From NCBI GenBank assembly GCA_029240395.1, contig JAREAJ010000005.1, positions 1 through 22,018 of the forward strand: a stretch of DNA of 22,018 nucleotides, read 5' to 3'. The translations under genes were made by a program, and so were the position numbers. The number at the start of each line of letters is the position of its first letter. Position 1 is the first letter of the stretch. Source of the DNA: Nitrososphaeraceae archaeon (lineage in GTDB: Archaea; Thermoproteota; Nitrososphaeria; Nitrososphaerales; Nitrososphaeraceae). Positions 14,088 through 20,519 of the stretch are shown here, one piece after another. The notes beneath the pieces were generated by a model. It was not told the DNA's origin. It ran no database searches and saw nothing but the letters and a program-made list of their open reading frames with translations.

Positions 14088-14618
14088 ATGTTAAGATCTC
14101 CTAACGCACAGGAACTTACTCAGCTTAGAAGGTCATTTGATCGATGGGGAATATTTGCCTTTATGGAATCTCAGAAATTGGTGATAAATTATGACAGCGT
14201 TGTTAAAAAAAGAGATGTTCTTGTATCGACAGACGATTTGCTAGATACTCTAAGTAAGGTAACTTTGCAGCCTGATGAAATGGGACTAGCGATTGGGCAG
14301 ATTAGAAATAAAAAATTTTTACCCTCATTGTCTGGAGCAGAGATAATCGCTAAGCACAGTAAACGTTTTCCGTATGTCATGATTAATGAAATAGGAGAGG
14401 CTTTGGTATTGTATGGAAGAGACATTTTTGGAGATTCAGTCAAGGAAGTGTCGAAAGGATTAGATCAAAACCAAACTGCAATAATCCTTAATCAAAACAG
14501 AGAATCTATTGGAATAGGTCAGACGCGTTTTTCAGAGGAGAATCTATTCAAGAAGGGTGAGGTTACAGTTTACACTACGGTGGATGCAGGGATATACTTG
14601 CGCAACCAAAGCGACTAG
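14088..14618 (+). CDS. NIP7-like PUA-domain protein
   Basis: The product has 176 residues. The C-terminal half aligns by pattern with the PUA domain of the UPF0113/NIP7 ribosome-biogenesis family. It reads FPYVMINEIGEALVLYGRDI (94-113), KGLDQNQTAIILNQNRESIG (123-142), IGQTRFSEENLF and VYTTVDAGIYLR (161-172), the last matching the family's HQADIGEYVR ending. The N-terminal 90 residues are a divergent pre-PUA domain. PUA domains bind structured RNA; eukaryotic NIP7 works in pre-rRNA processing. It starts 12 bases after the NSUN gene and is surely in the same operon, which suggests it could guide or assist the methyltransferase or that both act on rRNA (inference). It could also be a stand-alone PUA protein of another family, since I rely on motif pattern only. 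Confidence 0.75.
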   Translation: MLRSPNAQELTQLRRSFDRWGIFAFMESQKLVINYDSVVKKRDVLVSTDDLLDTLSKVTLQPDEMGLAIGQIRNKKFLPSLSGAEIIAKHSKRFPYVMINEIGEALVLYGRDIFGDSVKEVSKGLDQNQTAIILNQNRESIGIGQTRFSEENLFKKGEVTVYTTVDAGIYLRNQSD

Positions 14619-14791
14619 AATTAACATGTCAATTATTCAGACCACTCGGAGTTTAGTACTTTCCATAACTTCATCCCTTAGTACTACCATAGTGGATACG
14701 ATTTATACAGTCTGCTAGTATAGATAGGACAATATTATGGCAATATTAGTACCTGCGATAATACAGCGTAAAATCCAATGGCAAACAATCC

Positions 14792-15832
14792 CTATTTCCT
14801 AGTCTTCAGAAGAACAAATACCGCAACTGCACCCATCATACCCCCAAGGATTAGCAGCACCTGAATTGGGAAGCCACCAGTCGCTGTAACGGTCCCTTCG
14901 GGTGCTTCAGCAGTGACAAATGCAAGCTCATTGTCCCCAGATTTTTCGATTCTCGAAAATCCTGCAATTTGAATCTGACCGCTAGGTGGCGGCGTGGTGG
15001 ATTCTATCCCTACCTGAGCACCGTTTATGTCAGCCGACGCTTGAGTTACTTTTTCGCTAAATGTCCCTTCTCTAAAGCTGCTTTCTCCAAGCGAGTATAT
15101 CGATACCACCCTTGCTCCCCCAATTTCTTCAAAGCCGGAACCGGCGGCTCCAGCCTGACTTCCTGTAGGGTCAAAGAGAAAATGCCAACGCTCCATACCT
15201 ACTCCCATATCTTGAAAGTTAAACAGAGGCTCTCTCATAAGACTTGCAGCCTCAGAATTTAAGAGGGCCTGTGCGAATTCGGGATAAGTAGCCTGAATTA
15301 AGCCTATAGGATAGTTGACACTAATATTTCCATACTGCGGTGCGTCGACAGGAAGAGGTTCGTCAACAAGAACGCTTCTCCAATCAAGATCTAACACACT
15401 ACCTTGTTCTCCTCTGTCTAGGACTATACTCGTAAGAATGCCTTCAATGCTGATTTTATACGCCAACTGGATCTTGTCTTCGGAACCCTTTAAAGAACCC
15501 GTATAATCGAGCGTCGCATTTTCTACTCTGACGGGACTTCCCTTCTGAGTCCTTATGTCTGCATTAATCGCGTTAATTAGCTCGGGCATTCCCGGATCCG
15601 ATGTATTGAGGGAGAATTGGATTCTTTCATCCTTGCCGTTGAATTGTTGTGACAGCGGGCTGCCAGGCTCATACTCCATAGTTATGAATTTGACTGCAGT
15701 TAGAAGAGCATCAGCTTTATCCGTGTTAGGAACCATAGATGTCGTCATTTGCACAGCTGACGCTTGAAGTAAAAATCCAGAAGAGATTGATAGTGATAAA
15801 AAGATAAACAAGAGAACTATTCTCAAGTGCAC
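14792..15832 (-). CDS. Secreted, C-terminally membrane-anchored protein of unknown function
   Basis: The product has 346 residues. Residues 1-26 are a signal peptide (MHLRIVLLFIFLSLSISSGF, then LLQASA). The extracytoplasmic part (about 27-317) is acidic and rich in beta-type sequence, with no Cys. A Gly/Thr-rich linker (EGTVTATGG) leads to a final helix at about 322-343 (PIQVLLILGGMMGAVAVFVL) and a basic tail KTRK. That topology is a surface protein anchored at its C-terminus, as for many S-layer-associated thaumarchaeal proteins. I recognise no catalytic motif. Start is GTG at 15832, supported by a TATA-like box 26 bases upstream (15853-15862). It is convergent with the NIP7-like gene. It may be a thaumarchaeal-specific family. 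Confidence 0.8.
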   Translation of the reverse strand: MHLRIVLLFIFLSLSISSGFLLQASAVQMTTSMVPNTDKADALLTAVKFITMEYEPGSPLSQQFNGKDERIQFSLNTSDPGMPELINAINADIRTQKGSPVRVENATLDYTGSLKGSEDKIQLAYKISIEGILTSIVLDRGEQGSVLDLDWRSVLVDEPLPVDAPQYGNISVNYPIGLIQATYPEFAQALLNSEAASLMREPLFNFQDMGVGMERWHFLFDPTGSQAGAAGSGFEEIGGARVVSIYSLGESSFREGTFSEKVTQASADINGAQVGIESTTPPPSGQIQIAGFSRIEKSGDNELAFVTAEAPEGTVTATGGFPIQVLLILGGMMGAVAVFVLLKTRK

Positions 15833-15852
15833 ATTGGAAACATCATATCCCC

Positions 15853-15862
15853 TGTTTATAAT
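15853..15862 (-). promoter_or_regulatory. TATA box of the secreted-protein gene
   Basis: On the minus strand, ATTATAAAC is centred 26 bases before the GTG at 15832. The spacing decides the choice of GTG as start and indicates a leaderless mRNA. Confidence 0.5.
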
Positions 15863-15965
15863 CTTTATCTACAATAGAAGTCCAATTCGTCCAACCATAG
15901 TTTACTGCCAAATATTTACCGCTACCGCAAATTTTAGATTGCTCAGTATATATTCATAGGAATCC

Positions 15966-16883
15966 TTGATCACCGTTCTGGCAGGAGGAACAGGTTCAGT
16001 AAAAATAATTAGGGGGCTAGCTTCAAGGTCCAGCAAAGATCTCACTATTGTTTCAAATGTTGGCGACAATATTTGGCTCCATGGTCTTTACATTTGTCCT
16101 GACGTAGACACAGTTTTGTATGGGTTAGCAGGCATACTTTCAGAACGGGGATGGGGAATTAAAAATGACTCATTTTGCTTTCTCGACCAAATGGAAAAGC
16201 TACAACAGGATGTATGGTTCAAACTTGGGGATCGTGATATCGCAACACATCTGCTTCGGACAGCATTAATAAACCAAGGAAAAAACCTCACCGAAATCAC
16301 TGAGTGGATGGCGGAAAAATATTCAGTATCTGAGAAAATATACCCTGCGACGGATAGCCGGTTGGAGACCGTCATAGTAACGGACCAGGGCCCAATGCAT
16401 ATCCAAGAGTTCTGGGTAAAACACCAAGGTAATCCAACGGTAAGAGATATTTTCTATAAAGGCGCGGAAAGCTCAACTGCAAACCCTAACTTGCTCAATT
16501 CACTAAAAAATTCTGAGTTGATAGTGATTGCCCCAGCCAATCCTATATCAAGCATCAATCCTATTCTAAAGGTAAATGAAATAGGAGAGTTGCTAACAAA
16601 ATTACGGAAGAAAGTTGTTGCTATTTCTCCGCTTATAGGTGAGCAAGCGATCAGCGGACCTGCTGTCAAATATATGAAAGCAATGAACGTTACTAATTCC
16701 CCTTTGGGTGTGGCGGCTTATTATTCGGATATTGTCGGAAATTTTATAATTGACTCCAGCGACTCGATCCTATCTTCAAAAATTGCGAGTTTGGACATGA
16801 ATGTTTTTCAAACAGACATTATCATGAAAGATCCCCGTGATGAACAGAGATTAGCATCTTATGTCAAGAGCCTTCCATTTTGA
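15966..16883 (+). CDS. cofD: 2-phospho-L-lactate transferase (coenzyme F420 biosynthesis)
   Basis: CofD joins the activated phospholactyl (or related) group to the deazaflavin Fo to make F420-0, the core of coenzyme F420. The product has 305 residues. It opens with ITVLAGGTGSVKIIRGL (2-18), the nucleotide-binding GGTG loop, then SNVGDNIWLHGLYICPDVDT (35-54), the conserved Asp/His metal and substrate site. LGDRDIATHLLRTALI and a C-terminal DPRDEQRLA block follow. In the first motif the family's NxGDD reads NVGDN here, a change to note. It starts with TTG and ends within the cofC start codon, so both are translated from one mRNA. The order cofD-cofC matches the two consecutive steps. Confidence 0.93.
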   Translation: MITVLAGGTGSVKIIRGLASRSSKDLTIVSNVGDNIWLHGLYICPDVDTVLYGLAGILSERGWGIKNDSFCFLDQMEKLQQDVWFKLGDRDIATHLLRTALINQGKNLTEITEWMAEKYSVSEKIYPATDSRLETVIVTDQGPMHIQEFWVKHQGNPTVRDIFYKGAESSTANPNLLNSLKNSELIVIAPANPISSINPILKVNEIGELLTKLRKKVVAISPLIGEQAISGPAVKYMKAMNVTNSPLGVAAYYSDIVGNFIIDSSDSILSSKIASLDMNVFQTDIIMKDPRDEQRLASYVKSLPF

Positions 16884-17536
16884 AAACATTTGCAATAGTA
16901 CCAGTAAAACGCTTCGACAGTGCCAAATCAAGGCTTGGTATGCTTCTTAACAAACACGAGAGAGCGCAACTATCAAAGCTCTTAGTCCAAAGGACCATAC
17001 GGGTCTTAAAGGGCACTTCTGGCGTTAAGAAAATAGTGCTAGTATCCTCAGATGTTAATGTCGAGAAAATCGCTCACCTTTACGGGGCAACATTTCTGAA
17101 GGAAAAGATCCAATGTGGAGTAAATTCAGCCGTGGATAGGGGAACTAAATTTTGCACTGACTCTGGCGCTGAGGCTACGCTTGTGTTGCCTGCTGACTTG
17201 CCACTTGTAATCCCAGAAGACATAGATATTGTGTGTAAGGCTGCGCTTACAGGCAGGAATTGTATGGTACTTTGCCCGTCCTACAAATTCGACGGATCAA
17301 ACATCATGCTGAGAAAACCATGTGACATTATAAAGACTTCTTACGATTCATGCAGCTACATAATGCATGTTCTTGAGGGAGTCAGAAATAATATAAAAAC
17401 GCGTGTTTTGTTTATCCGCCGGGCAATGGTTGATATAGATACCATTCAAGATATAACCACTTTGTTGACACTGGACGAGACGGATGAACAAATCACCGAC
17501 TGTCTTAAGACGTCATTAGCAAGACGCGGGTTGTAG
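16880..17536 (+). CDS. cofC: 2-phospho-L-lactate guanylyltransferase (coenzyme F420 biosynthesis)
   Basis: CofC activates 2-phospholactate (or a similar phospho-acid) with GTP, producing the substrate for CofD. The product has 218 residues. It opens with the nucleotidyltransferase motif IVPVKRFDSAKSRL (6-19). LVLPADLPLVIPEDI marks the metal-binding acid region, and DGSNIMLRKP is the family's D-G-(T/S)-N block. The TTG start at 16880 overlaps the cofD stop by 4 bases (TTGA), which points to coupled translation. No cofE or cofG/H gene lies nearby in the window. The natural phospho-acid substrate (lactate, enolpyruvate or glycerate) is not determined by sequence. Confidence 0.93.
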   Translation: MKTFAIVPVKRFDSAKSRLGMLLNKHERAQLSKLLVQRTIRVLKGTSGVKKIVLVSSDVNVEKIAHLYGATFLKEKIQCGVNSAVDRGTKFCTDSGAEATLVLPADLPLVIPEDIDIVCKAALTGRNCMVLCPSYKFDGSNIMLRKPCDIIKTSYDSCSYIMHVLEGVRNNIKTRVLFIRRAMVDIDTIQDITTLLTLDETDEQITDCLKTSLARRGL

Positions 17537-17840
17537 GTTTCTAATCAGAAGAACTATTTTATAATTGTCAACTAGGTATTTTATTAGCATCCGGAACTCA
17601 TTTCGAAACGAAATTTGCACATTTGGGAGGGGTCAAATTGTCTATTCAGGAATATATCCAAAGTTGATACTCGTAGCAACGAGCAAGGCAGGATCTTTTT
17701 GTAGCAGGCCTGCGTTATGATACTAAAGATTGATAATCGGAAAACAGGTATCTGTCTACCTTGAGGCGCACCGTTGCCTACAATATAAGACCGAGCCAGG
17801 CCGAATAAAGAATAAATTTGGATGATGCCAAGCAAGTTGG
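17537..17840. other. 304-base interval without a recognisable gene
   Basis: Between cofC and rpoP. A TATA-like TTTTATAATTG sits near 17554-17564, and small inverted repeats are present (TTTCGAAACGAAA near 17602, GCAGGCCTGC near 17704). All plus-strand frames are short. A minus-strand frame of about 89 codons spans it but has no family resemblance. I cannot assign a function; an unrecognised small RNA is possible but unsupported. Confidence 0.4.
17811..17820 (+). promoter_or_regulatory. TATA box of rpoP
   Basis: AATAAATTTG is centred 26 bases before the rpoP ATG at 17841, consistent with a leaderless mRNA. Confidence 0.5.
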
Positions 17841-18008
17841 ATGGCAAATCCACAGACGTTTGGAAGTGTTACATATGAGTGCATGCGGTGCGGGACTGTT
17901 GTTTCTATTGAAGAATTATCTCGCCTGCCTGAAATAAAGTGCATCTGTGGTTTTCGGGTTTTCCGTAAATCGCGACAGCCCGTCGTAAAACAGTTAAAAG
18001 CGATATGA
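17841..18008 (+). CDS. rpoP: DNA-directed RNA polymerase subunit P (Rpo12)
   Basis: The small zinc subunit of archaeal RNA polymerase, homologous to eukaryotic Rpb12, bridges the Rpo3/Rpo10 assembly platform and the large subunit. Hand translation from the ATG at 17841 gives 55 residues. The zinc motif is Cys14-x2-Cys17 (YECMRCG) and Cys34-x-Cys36 (IKCICGFRVF). The basic tail KSRQPVVKQLKAI matches the family's R-x-P-x-x-K-x-x-x-A ending. The second pair is CxC where most family members have CxxC, so one residue is missing; the subunit probably still binds zinc. An in-frame TGA lies seven codons upstream, so the ATG is the only good start. Too short for many ORF callers. Confidence 0.9.
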   Translation: MANPQTFGSVTYECMRCGTVVSIEELSRLPEIKCICGFRVFRKSRQPVVKQLKAI

Positions 18009-18104
18009 CTTGTGTAAACTCATCTACTGCTCTTCGAAAGTGAAATAAGATTCTAGAAAGAGTCGTGTTTGGCTTGGCTAACTTTGTTAGTAGAACACAC
18101 TATA

Positions 18105-18114
18105 TTCTTATATC
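18105..18114 (+). promoter_or_regulatory. TATA box of the two-CxxC zinc protein gene
   Basis: TTCTTATATC is centred about 26 bases before the ATG at 18136, which supports this small ORF being expressed, as a leaderless mRNA. Confidence 0.5.
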
Positions 18115-18135
18115 GTAAACTCGTCTCATATATCT

Positions 18136-18303
18136 ATGAAGATTAAGTGTCCGGACTGTCCAGGCCCTGCCGAGCTGAGCGATGACTTTGGTAGCGTGAA
18201 ATGTCCCAAATGTTCTCTGGACATGACGTATGGTGAATATGTCAGGTATATCGGCTACAAAGATGCAAAATATAGAAATATCCTCAATGACTATAAACCG
18301 TAG
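18136..18303 (+). CDS. Small zinc-ribbon protein, 55 residues
   Basis: Hand translation from the ATG at 18136 gives 55 residues. Two CxxC pairs, Cys5-Cys8 (KIKCPDCPG) and Cys23-Cys26 (VKCPKCSLD), separated by 14 residues form a classic zinc ribbon. The C-terminal half is a Tyr-rich basic/acidic helix region (TYGEYVRYIGYKDAKYRNIL). No more specific family is recognisable. Small zinc-ribbon proteins of this shape are common in archaea and often bind nucleic acid or a transcription or translation complex, but nothing here decides that. A TATA box 26 bases upstream and codon periodicity support it. It follows rpoP by 127 bases and probably has its own promoter. Confidence 0.75.
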   Translation: MKIKCPDCPGPAELSDDFGSVKCPKCSLDMTYGEYVRYIGYKDAKYRNILNDYKP

Positions 18304-18347
18304 TGTAAAAGGGCTAGGACAATAATATTCCTGTTTCTCAACATGTA

Positions 18348-18389
18348 AGGATGTCCTGAAGGGTTTAGCATCAGTTCCGAAGACATCCT
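18348..18389 (+). other. Hairpin between the small zinc protein and the next gene
   Basis: AGGATGTC (18348-18355) pairs perfectly with GACATCCT (18382-18389), and CTGA (18356-18359) extends the stem with TCAG (18371-18374) after a 7-base asymmetric bulge. There is no U tract after it. It may be a transcript 3' end or part of a small structured RNA; the sequence alone does not decide. The rest of 18304-18583 shows no gene. Confidence 0.4.
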
Positions 18390-18550
18390 AGTTATTACAG
18401 CGGCTGTCTAACCCAATCTCTGCTTAAAGATGCATAGGAAGTTTCAGAAGCCAAAAAAGCGATGACGTTGTCAACATTACTTGCTCTTTTAGTAGCAATT
18501 TAAACTTGTTTTTGAAGTAGTCGACGGGAAGCCTTATTAATTTCGGCAAG

Positions 18551-18560
18551 TTTTTTAAAC
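18551..18560 (+). promoter_or_regulatory. TATA-like box of the 89-residue protein gene
   Basis: TTTTTTAAAC is centred about 28 bases before the ATG at 18584, again consistent with a leaderless mRNA. Confidence 0.45.
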
Positions 18561-18583
18561 GGCAGTTCGAGGAATGGGTTAGC

Positions 18584-18853
18584 ATGAACAAAGATAAAAT
18601 CAAGGTGAACAATCATACTTACTCAGTAGCGCTTAATGAACAGACGCAAATGTATGCCAGGAAGCTGAGAGGCCTTTATCAGCAAGGATATAGTGATGTG
18701 GATAGCTTTGACGAAGTTAGCTCTGAGATCTCAACTACTGTAAATAACCTTCTGAAGCGTTCAGTAACACCTGAAGTCAGAGAGGAAGACATGGACGGGG
18801 TAATCCAGCACCTACTCAAGGCAGTGGACAAAGCCAAGAAAAGCCTAGCCTGA
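18584..18853 (+). CDS. Small helical protein of unknown function, 89 residues
   Basis: The product is hydrophilic and charged, without signal, membrane helix or Cys. Predicted by composition to be mostly helical: residues about 18-33 (NEQTQMYARKLRGLYQ), 40-58 (SFDEVSSEISTTVNNLL) and 66-88 (REEDMDGVIQHLLKAVDKAK) could make three helices. I recognise no family. ATG start with a TATA-like box 28 bases upstream. It lies between the small zinc protein and threonine synthase; neither neighbour suggests a role. It looks like a lineage-specific conserved hypothetical, but conservation could not be tested. Confidence 0.65.
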   Translation: MNKDKIKVNNHTYSVALNEQTQMYARKLRGLYQQGYSDVDSFDEVSSEISTTVNNLLKRSVTPEVREEDMDGVIQHLLKAVDKAKKSLA

Positions 18854-18984
18854 AATGAAGGTCATTGCTGTTGCCAGACTTACAGCGAGATCAATAATTT
18901 TCCTGTAGCGTCTGTCCTTCAAAATTCTAAAGACCTCTTAATATGAGGGCACAAAAGTTCCCATATCTAATGATTGCAAAAGCT

Positions 18985-18993
18985 CAATAATAG
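18985..18993 (+). promoter_or_regulatory. TATA-like box of thrC
   Basis: CAATAATAG is centred about 23 bases before the GTG at 19012, in line with the other leaderless starts of the window. Confidence 0.35.
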
Positions 18994-19011
18994 CAACTGG
19001 CCATATTTTTT

Positions 19012-20352
19012 GTGCTCCACCCCGCCTCCAAGAAATGCTTTAATGTGTCGTGTGGCTTGGAATACGATCTCTACAATGATATTTATCTATGTTCGTGTGG
19101 ATGGCTTCTTGATATAGTTTACAAAGTAAGGCCTTCTTCCAATCTTATAAACACTTTCTTTGAACGGAGAAATCATGGCGGTAACATTTACAATGAAAGC
19201 GGTGTTTGGCGCTTTAGGGACCTAATAAACTTTGTAGGCATCGACAATGAAGACTTCGATTCGTGCGCACGTGTTCTTGTCTCTTTAGACGGCGCTGAGG
19301 GTAGGCTTTCGCGGCCATATAAAATGACCAAGGCAGCAGAGTATGCACACATGAATCATGACACACTTTTTTTGCAACCCGAAGGATACAATCCGAGCGG
19401 TTCTTTCAAAGATAATGGAATGGCTACAGCTCTCACACATGCAAAAATGTTAAAAGTGAAACGCTTGGTCTGTGCTTCTACTGGGAATACATCGGCCTCT
19501 GCGGCTATGTATGCTGCCAACGAAGACATGGAGTGTGATGTTTACGTTCCCCGAGGGGAAATAGCTCCAGGAAAGCTTGGCCAGGCATTTCAATTTGGCG
19601 CTCAAGTAATGCAGGTGTCGGGCACTTTCGATGATGCCCTCTCGATTTCACTGAGAAACTGTCGTGAGGGTGGTGGCTACACTGTAAATTCTGTAAACCC
19701 TTTCAGACTAGAGGGGCAGAAGACAATTGTCTACAGAATCATGGAATACTTGGATTGGAATCCCCCGGATTGGATCGTTTACCCGGGGGGTGCACTCGGA
19801 AACAGTTCAAGCTGTGGAAAGACTCTCATGGAACTCTACAGCTGGGGATGGATAAAGAAGATCCCCAGACTCGTTATTGCCAACTCAAGCGGAGCAAACA
19901 CCCTTTATGAACTGGTGAACGGTTTTTTCGAAGGAAAAAAGCTCACTTGGAATGATGGCCACCCAGACCTTGAGATGATAAAACGCTATTATTCTTATCG
20001 GGACAGCAAAGGTATGTTTCCTAAAACAGCTGCCACAGCCATTCAGATAGGCAAGCCTGCGAATATTCTGAAAGCCTTAAGAGCGCTAGACTTTACCCAA
20101 GGAATAGTAACACAAGTCAACGATAAAGAAATGAGCGACGGGATGTCAATTGTAGGATTAAACGGGTTTGACTGTGAAATGGCATCAGGATCTGTTCCGG
20201 CGGGAATTCGGAAACTCAGAGATGAGGAGACAATTAAAAAGGACGACGTGGTTGTGGGCATCCTTACAGGAAGACAAAAGGACCCAAGATTATCCGTACA
20301 GTACCATACAGAAGCCTCAAACATGTTTGCCAGACCTCCCAGGATAGAATAG
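19012..20352 (+). CDS. thrC: Threonine synthase
   Basis: ThrC is the pyridoxal-phosphate enzyme that converts O-phosphohomoserine to threonine, the last step of threonine synthesis. The product has 446 residues. A short N-terminal zinc-finger-like region (Cys9, Cys14, Cys27, Cys29) is typical of archaeal and class II-like threonine synthases. The PLP lysine is Lys133 in NPSGSFKDNGM (127-137). ASTGNTSASAAMYA (155-168) holds the substrate and cofactor asparagine/serine loop. VYPGGALGNSSS (256-267) forms the phosphate-binding loop. GTG start at 19012, since no ATG precedes the finger in frame. Related enzymes (cysteate or cysteine synthases) share the fold, but the zinc-finger start and length favour ThrC. 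It is convergent with trpE. Confidence 0.88.
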   Translation: MLHPASKKCFNVSCGLEYDLYNDIYLCSCGWLLDIVYKVRPSSNLINTFFERRNHGGNIYNESGVWRFRDLINFVGIDNEDFDSCARVLVSLDGAEGRLSRPYKMTKAAEYAHMNHDTLFLQPEGYNPSGSFKDNGMATALTHAKMLKVKRLVCASTGNTSASAAMYAANEDMECDVYVPRGEIAPGKLGQAFQFGAQVMQVSGTFDDALSISLRNCREGGGYTVNSVNPFRLEGQKTIVYRIMEYLDWNPPDWIVYPGGALGNSSSCGKTLMELYSWGWIKKIPRLVIANSSGANTLYELVNGFFEGKKLTWNDGHPDLEMIKRYYSYRDSKGMFPKTAATAIQIGKPANILKALRALDFTQGIVTQVNDKEMSDGMSIVGLNGFDCEMASGSVPAGIRKLRDEETIKKDDVVVGILTGRQKDPRLSVQYHTEASNMFARPPRIE

Positions 20353-20519
20353 TATTGTATGTATAGCCCTCTCATCTTGAAATGGACGCTTCTCCCATTA
20401 CACGTGATCCTTTTGTTCCATAATCTCTTTCCTGCTAACATCGTATCATGATAAGCAACAAACGAAACCGCAGATGTTAGTATTTAGAAAACAAAGCTCC
20501 TTTCTCAATACTACAAGGA

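Noticed and set aside
14640..14791. Repeated TTAGTACT and CAATATTA words in the convergent gap
   Set aside because: Short A/T-rich words repeat by chance; spacing is irregular and no array or hairpin of note forms.
17681..17720. Possible SRP (7S) RNA helix 8 near GTAGCAGGCC
   Set aside because: The conserved GGAAGG tetraloop and bulge region are absent and the flanks do not fold into an SRP domain.
17584..17853. Minus-strand 89-codon frame across the cofC-rpoP gap
   Set aside because: It has no recognisable motif, overlaps the rpoP start and no promoter box fits; treated as chance.
20043..20441. Minus-strand frame of 132 codons over the thrC 3' end
   Set aside because: It is a shadow of thrC with no family resemblance.
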